Assembly: GCA_951813855.1 (NCBI GenBank)
Contig: OX638380.1
Coordinates: 4,556,518-4,620,517, forward strand
DNA length: 64,000 nucleotides
DNA from: an uncultured Verrucomicrobiae bacterium
GTDB taxonomy: Bacteria > Verrucomicrobiota > Verrucomicrobiia > Limisphaerales > AAA164-E04
Direction of reading: 5' to 3'
Both the position numbers and the translations under genes were made by a program. This document shows positions 45,454 through 54,686 of this stretch, piece after piece. Numbering within the stretch: position 1 is the stretch's first letter; each line of letters begins with the position of its first letter. Under the pieces are notes generated by a model. That model worked only from the letters and a program-made list of their open reading frames with translations. It ran no database searches and was not told the origin of the DNA.

Positions 45454-48400
45454 TCAAGGTGTCGTTTGGGATTCAGGCTGATTGCGATCTATTATATGTT
45501 TCACATACTCCGGATTAGTCAGGAACCATTCCGTCCCGCCTCCGCCTTGCGGCGGTATGTGTTTTTTCTGCATCTTCAAAGCCCTGTGCAACAACGATTC
45601 CCATTCCGTCGGCTCGTTCGTTCGGTAAACAAGCACAACTTGCGGCTTCGCCCACAACGTCTGACTCTGACGCTCGAGCCTTTTTTCCCAATCGGGGGTG
45701 TCGGTTTTCCCGATTTTCAATGGGTAGTTATTAGTGCCAGGGTGCTGTTGGCGGTATACTTCCCGCTCTGCGGGATTATAAAAAGCGTAAATCGTTCCGC
45801 TTGCTTCCGGATCACCAAATTCCAACGGCGCTGAACTTTCGGGATCCGGTTGGGTGGAACCCGAAACCTCCGACTTTGCGCCATTGTCGGCATCCTGCAC
45901 CCGCTCGCGAACATTTACGAACGCAGCCTCGGTTGACGGACGAGGGTACATTTTCGATCCCCCATTCTCTAACAACCACCGTACCTTGCTTCCCGCTCCA
46001 GAGTATTGATGTACGATTCTTCCTTTCTCTCTCAACTTCCTCAGTGCGGTTTTGACCGCGTGGATCGGGTGGTCATTACGCGCCACCGCACCGCCGAGAG
46101 CCAAGTGATCTTTATAAACCGCCTCTACTATCTCAGGACGGGACGTCCACCCCATCAAAGAAGAATTCAACTTGGACTTCATGAAATTTTCGATTAGCGG
46201 GAGAATCAAATCCGCTGTCGGCGGCAAACCCCGCCCCGCGTAATCAGGCACCTCCGTCTTGGGGAACGTGTTTATCCGTTCCGTTTCGTTTTCCGGAGAA
46301 CGGGGTGCAACAATTTCAGGCTTTGCCGTTCCGTCGGCGCCAACACCCGGCCGCCAGCGCACCCAAGGGTACCTATGTTCAATCTTCCCTGCCGCGTTCA
46401 ATTTCGCTAGGGTTTTTTTCATTGTTTGGTCTGCCCCGCGCTTCGTGCGCGGCGGCAAACCGCCCAACCGCAAGTATTGTTCCATGACAACGGAAACAAT
46501 ATCCCTCCTGCGGAGCCAACCCGGAGATTTCGCCTGCATATGTGATTCCACCAAAGGAAGCAACAAGGCCGGCGTTGCTGGTAATCCCAGTCCCTTGAAA
46601 TCCGATGGGGCCGGCGCGCTTCGCACTGCTGGAACCAAATTGTCCACCGGTTCGTCAGCAACAACCGCTGGCACCGGTTCTGGCGCGCCGGAACCGGTGC
46701 CGCGCCATCGCACCCAAGGGTACTTATGTTCAATCTTGCCCTCTTTCTTCAACTTGATCAAAGCGCTTTTAATCGTTTGATCCGGTCCCGATTTCAGGTG
46801 TGCCGACAACCCGCCCCGGCGTAAATGTTCTTCCATGACACTGGCGACAATATCCCTCCTGCGGAGCCAACCCGGCGCTTTCGCCCGCAAGCGTTCTTCG
46901 ACCAAGGGCAGCACCAAGTCTGGCAGGGGCGGCAAGCCTTTGCCCGCATATTCCGCTACCGGAACCGAAGTTTCCTGTGTCGAGGCAATCTCAATAGTTT
47001 CTTCGCCACTCCTTTCCTCCGGAACCGAGAACGTTTCTTCCCTCGATCCAATCCAGCGCACCCAAGGGTACTTATGTTCAATCTTCCCCGCCTTCTTCAA
47101 CTTACCCAAGGCGCTCTTAATGGTCTGATCCGGCCCCGCCTTGATCAGCGGCGGCAATCCCCCCAACCGCAAATGCTCTTCCATGACGTCAGCAACGATA
47201 TCGCGCCGGCGCAGCCATCCCGGCGATTTCGCCCGCAAGCGTTCTTCGACCAAGGGCAGCAACATGTTGCCGGTGGCCGGTAAACCATACCCGACATAAT
47301 CCTCCGGCCGGCGGTCAGAAACTTCCGCGCCGGCAACCGGCGGAGTTTCACTATCAACCTCCGGTGCAGCGCTGGATATCGGGACCGGCACATGCCGCCA
47401 CTGCCGCACGCCCTTGGCTAGCCGCAGCAAAACGACATTCCCCTCTTTCTCCCATCGGCGCAAAACCGCCGCCAGTGCGAGCTGCCTCTCCACATCCGGA
47501 ACCGGCGTTCCGCCACCGTTCAAATAAAGTTGATCGACATGATCTTGCAATTCCTGGCGGGTTTTCCATTGCGGAAACACTTCTTCCAAATATCGTCCAA
47601 CCCAACCTTCCGCCGCGCGCTCATAAGAAACACCGGGATTACTCTCTTCGGGATATTCTTTTCCACCGAGGCCAGCCGCCGGGCTGCAATCAACGGGCAG
47701 GGAAGCCAACTTCTCATCCCGGCCACCGGCCGATACTTCCGGCTTTATATTCGCCATGCGCTTTTGCTCCGCTAACCGCCGTCGTTGTTGTTCGATATTT
47801 TCCCGAATACTCACCCGCCGCGTTCCCGCGTTGTTGAGTTTTGCTAGTGTATTGATACTAATTTTCCTTGGACTCCCTGGACGAAGCCGGCCGATACTCG
47901 TTACCGCCCCGCCAGCGAACCCAGGAGGCGCTTGTTCCGCCGCGGGCCGATTAATGGAAGCAACCGAACCGCCGCACGCCGATTTTTCGGCGTCCGCAAC
48001 ATTCCCTCCCAGCTTCGAATCAACCCGATGCGGAACATGACGCCACTGCCACTCTCCACGTCCGAGGCGCCTTGATTCGGCGGCTCCCTTTTTTTCTAAA
48101 CAACCGAGTACGAATTCCATTATTTTCCGCTTGCGAGCGTCCGGAACCGGCGTTCCGCCGCCGTTCAAATAAAGTTGACCGGCATGCTCCATTAATACCC
48201 GGCTCGTTTTCCATTGCGGAAACACCCCTTCCAAGTATTGAACAACCGTTCTTTCGGCGGCCGCGGCAAAAGCAGAGGTTTCGGGCGAGTTATCTGGCAA
48301 TTCGGGATATTCCCTCTCCGGCAGAAGCCCTACATTCGCTCGTCTCGACGGCCATTTATGAGATCCACGCTCCGAAACTATGGTTCCCTGCCGCTTCAGT

Positions 48401-49359
48401 CTTAACAAAACATGACTTGAACCGTAATACGGGTCGAGGCCGCCAACCCGGCCGCCTCCCAAAACATGGCGTTCGGCGATCCTGGTTATCAACACCCGCC
48501 GTGGAACCCATTCGTCGGGACGGTCCCGCAAATACTCTTCGATTAGCCATTGCAATGCTTCGGACGAATAAGGCAAGCCATCATAGGGATATCCGGAATG
48601 TCCTTCCGGAACATTCCGGCGGTAATGACCCGCCCGGTGAACGACCTTGCCATCCTCTTTTAATTTTCTCCCGGCGGCATACACCACACGTACGGCAAAA
48701 GTTTCATCCCCGCCCGAGATTCCGCCTTGGGCAAGATGCCGCCGGGAAATCAAGTCACACAACTTGTTCGAAGACACCCAGCTTGTATCTTTTCCATCCA
48801 AGTGCTCCAGAATCAACTTTTGAGCTATGCCCTGAGAAAACGGCAACCCTTGAAAGGGATAAGATTCCGATGTTCCCGGCAAGGGTTTCCATCGGTAAAA
48901 CCCGCTCTGAACCTCAACTGCCCCTTCCAGCCGAAGTGCCGCTGCCGCAGATTGAAGCGCTGATTTGGAGTACTCTGACATTCCACCGCGAACGATATGA
49001 TCTTCCCGAGCCTTGATGCCCAAAGAATCCAATTTGATCCACATAACGCCCGGCAACCTCAAATGCTTCTCCATCAACCACTGTGCCGCCGCCTTTGAAA
49101 ACGGCTTGCCCACAAACGGATAATCGCCGCCGCTTACCGGCATCACGTCCGAATTCGGGTTAGACGTCGCCGTGTTCATAGTTGCACATCCCGCAGCGGG
49201 CGTACCGCCTTGATTCGTCTCGCAATGATTAGTTCCAGCAAGCCCAAAAGAAAATCCACCGCCGAGTGCCGTCGCTGGTTGCGGCTGGGGCAAAGCCTCG
49301 AATATTTCTGATCGGTCGAGTTCATAATTATCCTTCCGGGATTGAGTTCCAATCCCCAT
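45454..49359 (-). CDS. Very large protein: about nine winged-helix-like modules plus C-terminal GIY-YIG-type nuclease
   Basis: The product is about 1300 residues. About nine modules of 80-90 residues follow one another, each reading like a winged helix: a Y-GLP opening, helices such as LLPLVEERLRAK and SPGWLRRRDIVA, GGLPP, then ALGKLKKAGKIEH and a YPWVRW wing. Modules 6-8 are nearly identical; modules 1-5 and 9 are divergent. A basic charged linker separates modules 4 and 5. The C-terminal domain is GIY-YIG/T5orf172-like: GTIYAFYNP, PLKIGKTD, an Arg in EKRLERQ, the catalytic Glu in EWESLLHRAL, and GGGTEWF. Repeated DNA-binding modules with a terminal nuclease suggest a DNA-recognising cutter. 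The start is uncertain: ATG at 49359 is chosen; TTG at 49398 or ATG at 49179 are alternatives. Confidence 0.75.
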   Translation of the reverse strand: MGIGTQSRKDNYELDRSEIFEALPQPQPATALGGGFSFGLAGTNHCETNQGGTPAAGCATMNTATSNPNSDVMPVSGGDYPFVGKPFSKAAAQWLMEKHLRLPGVMWIKLDSLGIKAREDHIVRGGMSEYSKSALQSAAAALRLEGAVEVQSGFYRWKPLPGTSESYPFQGLPFSQGIAQKLILEHLDGKDTSWVSSNKLCDLISRRHLAQGGISGGDETFAVRVVYAAGRKLKEDGKVVHRAGHYRRNVPEGHSGYPYDGLPYSSEALQWLIEEYLRDRPDEWVPRRVLITRIAERHVLGGGRVGGLDPYYGSSHVLLRLKRQGTIVSERGSHKWPSRRANVGLLPEREYPELPDNSPETSAFAAAAERTVVQYLEGVFPQWKTSRVLMEHAGQLYLNGGGTPVPDARKRKIMEFVLGCLEKKGAAESRRLGRGEWQWRHVPHRVDSKLGGNVADAEKSACGGSVASINRPAAEQAPPGFAGGAVTSIGRLRPGSPRKISINTLAKLNNAGTRRVSIRENIEQQRRRLAEQKRMANIKPEVSAGGRDEKLASLPVDCSPAAGLGGKEYPEESNPGVSYERAAEGWVGRYLEEVFPQWKTRQELQDHVDQLYLNGGGTPVPDVERQLALAAVLRRWEKEGNVVLLRLAKGVRQWRHVPVPISSAAPEVDSETPPVAGAEVSDRRPEDYVGYGLPATGNMLLPLVEERLRAKSPGWLRRRDIVADVMEEHLRLGGLPPLIKAGPDQTIKSALGKLKKAGKIEHKYPWVRWIGSREETFSVPEERSGEETIEIASTQETSVPVAEYAGKGLPPLPDLVLPLVEERLRAKAPGWLRRRDIVASVMEEHLRRGGLSAHLKSGPDQTIKSALIKLKKEGKIEHKYPWVRWRGTGSGAPEPVPAVVADEPVDNLVPAVRSAPAPSDFKGLGLPATPALLLPLVESHMQAKSPGWLRRRDIVSVVMEQYLRLGGLPPRTKRGADQTMKKTLAKLNAAGKIEHRYPWVRWRPGVGADGTAKPEIVAPRSPENETERINTFPKTEVPDYAGRGLPPTADLILPLIENFMKSKLNSSLMGWTSRPEIVEAVYKDHLALGGAVARNDHPIHAVKTALRKLREKGRIVHQYSGAGSKVRWLLENGGSKMYPRPSTEAAFVNVRERVQDADNGAKSEVSGSTQPDPESSAPLEFGDPEASGTIYAFYNPAEREVYRQQHPGTNNYPLKIGKTDTPDWEKRLERQSQTLWAKPQVVLVYRTNEPTEWESLLHRALKMQKKHIPPQGGGGTEWFLTNPEYVKHIIDRNQPESQTTP

Positions 49360-49675
49360 CTCCCTATTAACACGGAAAAAGCATGGGCAAGGGGACAAAC
49401 CAATTCAAGAAAAAAGATAAAATATCTCGGCGTCGTGCCGGGATATTCCGGAACCGGGACATGCCATGAAATCAGGGAACGATGGTATAGTTTGGGGGAT
49501 GTTGAACAAACTGGTCAAAAAAAAACAAAGTGAAGAAATGCCCGCAAAATCCTGCGGCATCTGAATAAATGAATGGGTGGGAATTGATTGACGAAGAATA
49601 CGCTAGTCGGCGTGACGACGTGGAACTTGGGTAGGCAAGTATATAATCCCCCAAAAAAGACTGAACACTCTATTT
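49360..49675. other. Upstream region of the winged-helix/GIY-YIG gene
   Basis: No separate gene is visible. Reading leftward, the region is AT-rich with runs of T and could carry the promoter of the large gene. A TTGACC at about 49517-49512 (minus strand) is a possible -35 box, but I found no well-spaced -10 partner. The right part passes into decayed transposon DNA. Confidence 0.4.
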
Positions 49676-50330
49676 TTGAATGACTATACCAGCTGCCATA
49701 TGGCGCAATCTCACATCTGCCGAAAGTTGCATCTGGAGGGTTCGCTTCCACGAATTACGACGATTCTTTCCCAAGAACAGTTTGATATCCGAAGTGATTT
49801 AGGCCGACGAATCTGCCAGGAATTTCGTTTTTTCGATTCCCAAGGGCGACCTCAACTGACGGGGTGCCTGAAGACACTGTCGCAACTGGAGACGACGAAA
49901 GGTCTGCCATTGCCGGTGGCCGGCCGTGAAGTCAACTCCTCGATTACTCGAAAAGGCTGTTTCGCTGCCGAAAGCCGCACCTTCGACCCTAGCGAAGATT
50001 ACAGATTTGGAGGTGATGGTCGTGACCGACGTTCATCGCCAATGAGCATCCTCAAGGGATCACAACCTTTGCGGGTTGCCAAATACGTTATCTGATCGGT
50101 TCCGCGCATGGTTGGCTGGGAGCGGCCGGATTCTCCGCTTCCGCTGTACGGCTCACGGCCCGGGATCGTTGAATAGCTTGGAGCGAGGAACAACGTCGGG
50201 ATCAGCTTCTCCGAGTGGTGGGTCTGAGTCGATTTCTCATCCGCCCGTCCGTTCGTTGTCAGCATCTGGCCAGCCACGTGCTGGGGATTATTTTGCGACG
50301 CTTGCTGTTGTTTCCCGGATTATTTTGGTG
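49676..50330 (+). pseudogene. Decayed DUF4338 (DruA-like) transposase N-terminal region
   Basis: Parts of a DUF4338 domain can be followed through several frame changes. The first frame gives FDIRSDLGRRICQEF and GCLKTLSQLETTKGLP, matching the N-terminus of the intact transposase. Later frames give SAHGWLGAAGFSASAV, then RFLIRPSVRCQHLASHVLG, with in-frame stops and shifts between them (stop near 50038, frame changes near 50000 and after 50160). The Tn5-type catalytic half is missing. It is related to, but not a close copy of, the element at 41312-43768, so it is an older insertion. Confidence 0.68.
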
Positions 50331-50938
50331 AAAAACGGTCGTTTTGTCCCACGCTGTCTTATATCGTTCTGGTGCGCTTCCGGTCTTTGAAGGCGCGAAT
50401 TAAGGAGCTTTTTTCCAAGCAGTTTGATTTCAAGTAGCGTTGATGTCCTTGGTCTGACATTGTCATGTCGGCGATGCGCTGTAGAAGTCACCAGAGTCGA
50501 AATTACCGGCACCATGGTGCGATCCAACCGTAGCCTATTCCGAATGATGGCCGCCCGTTCCCGGAAAACGGTCGATGGCTTCCGGTTGCCCGTTTCCATC
50601 CTTGAAACCCTTACCAATCCTCGCCGCTTCAACCCGGTTATCGACTACCGCATTACTAACCGAGTCTTCCTCCTGATGCAGCCAAAAATAATCCGGGACA
50701 TTTGGCTCAATAGAATTTGAAATATAACAGCCCGTAGCCCAGATGAAATTGTCATGAGTCGGTAGGCCTAGCTACCTGCGGCCGTGGTGCATCGCGGCCC
50801 CGCGCAGGTACAAGCGAAGGGTCCGCACCTGTGCGCTCGCTGAATATTGTTCACGAAACGGGTCGTTTCAACTGGAAAACGAGAGCCCCCTGGATACCTG
50901 GGCAGTTACAGCTAATCTGGAAAAACACACCGACCGAA
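50331..50938. other. Mixed transposon-end relics, no gene
   Basis: Roughly 600 bp without a supportable gene. Visible pieces are the reverse AATAATCCGGG block (50314-50324), a forward copy (50687-50697) in a 50-bp context shared with 17692-17745 (CCGGGACATTTGGCTCAAT and a following TTTGAAATA), a CGGTAGGCCTAG terminal repeat near 50761, and a GGGCAGTTAC block near 50902. This is a junction of several decayed elements. It lies next to the intact nine-gene cluster. Confidence 0.5.
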
Positions 50939-52768
50939 TCAACTGATTCCCTGACTTTCCAGCCTTCGTAGTTCTTGTTCCCATTGCTCCCTGATTTCGT
51001 CATTATTGCGAACCGCCGGAGGCAGCAGGCTGCGGCGGGTGCAATTAATCAACGCTTGCAAGGTTTGATAGCGGCGAGTCTTGGCGATGGCCGGCGGGAC
51101 ATGGTCGGCGATGATCGCTAGAATTTCCGGAAAATCCAGGCGTCCTTCGCCGCCTTTCGCCTTGGCCTTGGCTTTCAGTTCGGAGCGGAGCGAAGCGTAA
51201 CCGGCCGCCGAGCGATTGGCGGTAGCTTTTTTGAGCGCTTCGAGTTGTTTGGCGGCGAGTTTTTTTTCCCTGACCGGCGCGACGACCCAATGGAGGAATT
51301 CGTCGATGTCTTCGCCTTCGGGATCCAGTACCGGGATGATCAAGTCGCCGGCCCGTCCGGGACGGCGGAGATCGGGCGACAGCAGATGAATGCGGGCGGT
51401 GAGCAAGAGCCAAGCGATGCGTCCCCGGAGAATCGGATCGGACATCATGGCCTGAATCCGGCCGGTCAGGCGCCGTTCCGTGGGGTGAGCGTCCGCTCCG
51501 ACGCCCCCGAGTTGGGTGTCGGCTTCGTCCATGAAGATCAGCGCTTTGGACAGGGCGATGAGCACCCGGCGCAGCCTCTCGAAGAGGACGTCGGTTTGCC
51601 CGAACCATTGGCTGCGAATATTCTTGATGACCAAGACGATCGTGTTCAATTCGGTGGCCACGGCTTCGAAAATGTAGGTCTTGCCGCTCCCGATCGGTCC
51701 GGCGATCGCCGCGCCCGAAAGAGCCTCTTCGCCTTCGGCGTTCAGCCGGGGGATTAGTTCGGTCCGGAGAAACGATTTGAGACCGCTGAAGCCGACGATA
51801 TTTTTGAGCGCGTGCTGGGGCTTCTTGAATTCGACGACGTCTTCGCCCAACTGGCTCTGGATGTATTCTTTGACTTTGTCGATGACCAGTTCTTGGGTCA
51901 GGGTCTTGTTTTCGTGCAGCGCTCCCTTGAGCAGCTGCATCAGGGCGTGAAGCGATAATCCGGCGGTGAAAGCGGCTAGGGCGTGTTGCGAGCTCCAGAG
52001 GCGGATCTTGCGGTCGCCGGTTTGGGTCCGGTTGAACCAGGATATGAAATGCTTGCGGGATTCCAGGTCCGGGGCCGGAATCTCGACTTCCAGTAATTGG
52101 GGCAGATTGCTGATGCGATGATGGAGCTGGCTGCGGGACTCGGCGAGCAACAGGACGGTGTCTTCGCCATTGACGAATCCCGGATCGCTGAACCAGTCGT
52201 GGCAAATGCCGATGCGTTGGCGGTCGACGTCGTTCAGGCTGGTGATGGGCGCTTCGGGCAGGATCATGTCGGCGCCTTCCACCAAGATGATCAGCCGCTC
52301 GGCGAGCAAGGGGCGGCCTCCGATCCGGCTTCGCGAACAGAGGCACATTTGCCGCATCAATTCCAGAGCGAGAGTAGGATTGTTGAGGGCCTGGCGCAGA
52401 CTGTCGTCGTAGGTGTCGACGATGCGGTTCAGTTCCTTCGCCGTCTGGCCCCAGGCCGTCAGCTGCCGGATCGTCAGTTCCTGCCCGTCGTAGCCGCTGC
52501 GCCATTGCAGCCAGGCGTCCCGCATTTTTTTCTGGTCCTCGGGACTGTTGAACCGGATGGGGCCGTTGAGTTCGTAGACGGCCAGAACGATGCCCGACAA
52601 ATTCCAGTGGGCGGCTAAATAATCGACGAGCGGCACGTAATCTTCCCGGTCTTCGTCGCCGACACCGAACAGGTCGTGAATATTGCCGGTCAACGCCAAG
52701 GTGCGGGATTGACCGGAATTAACGACTCGTCCCGCTTCCTTCAAGAATGAATAGATCGGCGCTTTCAT
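50939..52768 (-). CDS. AAA+ ATPase, last gene of the ABC/PspA cluster
   Basis: The start is taken at the ATG at 52768, whose ATGA overlaps the stop of the ABC ATPase gene; the product is 609 residues. The N-terminal half looks like a degenerate ATPase domain (ALTGNIHDLFGV, then LIILVEGADMILPE) without a clear P-loop. The second half has a full AAA+ core: GPIGSGKT (Walker A, about residue 345), ALIFMDEADTQLG (Walker B), RRLTGRIQAMM, and LRRPGRAGDLIIPV as an arginine-finger-like sensor region. A helical C-terminus follows. AAA+ proteins of this kind remodel partner proteins. The coupling to the transporter genes suggests it acts on the transporter or on PspA; that is inference. Confidence 0.82.
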   Translation of the reverse strand: MKAPIYSFLKEAGRVVNSGQSRTLALTGNIHDLFGVGDEDREDYVPLVDYLAAHWNLSGIVLAVYELNGPIRFNSPEDQKKMRDAWLQWRSGYDGQELTIRQLTAWGQTAKELNRIVDTYDDSLRQALNNPTLALELMRQMCLCSRSRIGGRPLLAERLIILVEGADMILPEAPITSLNDVDRQRIGICHDWFSDPGFVNGEDTVLLLAESRSQLHHRISNLPQLLEVEIPAPDLESRKHFISWFNRTQTGDRKIRLWSSQHALAAFTAGLSLHALMQLLKGALHENKTLTQELVIDKVKEYIQSQLGEDVVEFKKPQHALKNIVGFSGLKSFLRTELIPRLNAEGEEALSGAAIAGPIGSGKTYIFEAVATELNTIVLVIKNIRSQWFGQTDVLFERLRRVLIALSKALIFMDEADTQLGGVGADAHPTERRLTGRIQAMMSDPILRGRIAWLLLTARIHLLSPDLRRPGRAGDLIIPVLDPEGEDIDEFLHWVVAPVREKKLAAKQLEALKKATANRSAAGYASLRSELKAKAKAKGGEGRLDFPEILAIIADHVPPAIAKTRRYQTLQALINCTRRSLLPPAVRNNDEIREQWEQELRRLESQGIS

Positions 52769-53838
52769 CGATTCCGGCGTTCGTCCCAATAAGTGATATG
52801 CCGAGCGGCCGGTTCCAGATGTTCGGGGTCGAACACTTTGTGCCTGACTTCTTGGCGTTGTTGTTCGAATCGTTCGAATTCGCGAACCTCGTGCGGTTCA
52901 AACACCGGGGAAGGTTGGTCGTAGATTACCGTGGCCCCAGGGCAGGTCGCGAATCCCGATTCCTTCCAATTCCAGTACATCGACAAGCCGACTAGCCGGT
53001 CGCCGACATAAATCGCTTCGTTCAACTCATGGGTGACGATGATCAGCGTGTAGGGCGGAGGGCGGCCGTTTTTCCGGGCTTCCTGATTTTGATTGTACAG
53101 TTCCAACAGCAATCGCTGCAGATCTTCCCGCGTGGATTCGTCCAAGGCGCCGAAGGGTTCGTCGAGCAAAATGATTTGCGGTTTCATGATCAGGGTCTGA
53201 GCCAAGGCGACCCGTTGCCGCATCCCGCCGGACATTTCGTGGGGATAGAGATGCCGGGCGTCGGCCAATTTGACCCGCTCCAGGTATTCCTCGGCCAACC
53301 GGAGATGCTCTTTGCGCATTCTTTTCCAGGGTTGGAAGAAGACTAGCCGGTACGGCATGCTGGTCTCGTCCAGTTTCAGTCCCAAGGCGACGTTTTCCAA
53401 CGCGGTCAGGAACGGGAACAGCGAGTAGTGCTGGTAGACGATGCCGCGATCCCTGCCGGGGCCCCGGACAATTTGCGTTTTCCGAGCGAGGCTGTTGGGA
53501 GCGGCAGCGGGTTTGTCGCGAGCGAGTTTCAGGGTTTTGAGGACTTTCCGCGTCACGGACGATTCGAGGACTGTCCGCACTGGGGACGATTCGAGAACGG
53601 TCCGCAGTATGGACGATTTGCCGTAACCGTTAGGCTCGACATCGATGCGGATTTCGCCTTTCCGGGGCAGGTGAGTGCCGACGATTGCCCGCAGCAAGGT
53701 CGATTTGCCGCAACCGCTCGGCCCGACCAGCGAGAGAAACTGACCGCGTTCGACCTGCAGATTAATGTCCCAGAGGACTTTTTTTTCCCCGAACGAATGG
53801 GAAACCTGATGACACTCCAAGGCGATCGCTTCCTTCAT
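52765..53838 (-). CDS. ABC transporter ATPase (nitrate/sulfonate/taurine type) with an extra partial P-loop
   Basis: The product is about 357 residues from the ATG at 53838; a GTG at 53874 would overlap the permease gene. It has GPSGCGKST (Walker A), YQHYSLFPFL (Q-loop), MSGGMRQRVAL (signature), ILLDEPFGALD (Walker B) and a switch His in LIIVTHELNEA. Relatives such as SsuB and TauB have about 260 residues. Extra length comes partly from a 55-60-residue insert between the first beta strands and the Q-loop. That insert contains a second P-loop-like phrase (PNGYGKSSILRTV) and short tandem repeats (RTVLESS twice), as if the Walker A segment had been duplicated in place. Its stop overlaps the AAA+ start by ATGA. 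It should power the adjacent permease. Confidence 0.88.
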   Translation of the reverse strand: MKEAIALECHQVSHSFGEKKVLWDINLQVERGQFLSLVGPSGCGKSTLLRAIVGTHLPRKGEIRIDVEPNGYGKSSILRTVLESSPVRTVLESSVTRKVLKTLKLARDKPAAAPNSLARKTQIVRGPGRDRGIVYQHYSLFPFLTALENVALGLKLDETSMPYRLVFFQPWKRMRKEHLRLAEEYLERVKLADARHLYPHEMSGGMRQRVALAQTLIMKPQIILLDEPFGALDESTREDLQRLLLELYNQNQEARKNGRPPPYTLIIVTHELNEAIYVGDRLVGLSMYWNWKESGFATCPGATVIYDQPSPVFEPHEVREFERFEQQRQEVRHKVFDPEHLEPAARHITYWDERRNR

Positions 53839-53849
53839 GGCACCGTCGA

Positions 53850-54647
53850 TTAGCGATGCTGGCTCCAGGGACACAGCCGGCGTTCCAGGCGGCGGAGCAG
53901 ATGATCTATCAGAAACCCGAAGCCCGCCAGGACGGCCAGATAGGGATAGATGACGTCCATGGCCACCAGTTTGTACTGCAAGCGGATCCGGTACCCGAAC
54001 CCGGAACTTTCGAAAGCTACCTCGGAGGCGATCAGGAAAACGATCGCCGGTCCGATCGTCAGCCGCGTGGTCTCGATCAACTTGGGCAGAACGAATCGAA
54101 ACAGCAAGGTCCAGACCACTTCCGAATGCGAAGCGCCGAGGGTGTAAGCCTTAAACTGCAATTCGTCGGGAAACGATTTGACCGCCAGATAAACCGCCAT
54201 GGCCATCGTCGGCAACACGCCGAAGGTGATGACCGTGATATGCAGGGCATAGCCCCGTCCGGCGATCACGAACAACACGGCCATGGCGGCCGTCGGCGGG
54301 ATCTTGGCCAACAAGGAAAGCGAGGGATAGAGCAGAGCCTCGAATTTGGGAAAACAACCCATGTGGATGCCGATCAGCAACGACAGGGCGACGGCGAGAG
54401 TCATTCCCAGAAACAACCGCAAACCGGTCGCCTGGGCGTCGACTAACAACCACCGTTCGCCGAACCGGTCCGGAGTGACGATTTTCTGGACGCCTTCGCC
54501 CAATTGACCCCAGTTGGGAATGACGGTGTCTTTCGGATTGCGCCGATGTTGGTAATCGGAAAGGAGGGTATATCCCAGCAACAGCGCCAATACCGAAAAG
54601 AAGCCCAGGCTGAACCGGGTCTTTTTGCTGATGGCTTTGCGAATCAT
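53850..54647 (-). CDS. ABC transporter permease (SsuC/TauC-like)
   Basis: The 265-residue product is a polytopic membrane protein with about six hydrophobic segments (for example FSVLALLLGYTLL, LGMTLAVALSLLIG, VLPTMAMAVYLAV). It has the permease coupling motif region IASEVAFESSGFGYRI, which corresponds to the EAA loop that contacts the ATPase. It belongs to the nitrate/sulfonate/taurine importer class. The gene lies between the binding lipoprotein gene (39 bp upstream) and the ATPase gene (11 bp downstream). The substrate is unknown. Confidence 0.88.
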   Translation of the reverse strand: MIRKAISKKTRFSLGFFSVLALLLGYTLLSDYQHRRNPKDTVIPNWGQLGEGVQKIVTPDRFGERWLLVDAQATGLRLFLGMTLAVALSLLIGIHMGCFPKFEALLYPSLSLLAKIPPTAAMAVLFVIAGRGYALHITVITFGVLPTMAMAVYLAVKSFPDELQFKAYTLGASHSEVVWTLLFRFVLPKLIETTRLTIGPAIVFLIASEVAFESSGFGYRIRLQYKLVAMDVIYPYLAVLAGFGFLIDHLLRRLERRLCPWSQHR

Positions 54648-54686
54648 GAACGGGCCGCGGCGGGCCGCCGGTCAGAGCCGGACGAA

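Noticed and set aside
51045..52505. 486-codon minus-strand frame within the AAA+ gene
   Set aside because: It is a different frame of the same strand, Arg/Pro-rich, while the AAA+ frame shows clear Walker motifs.
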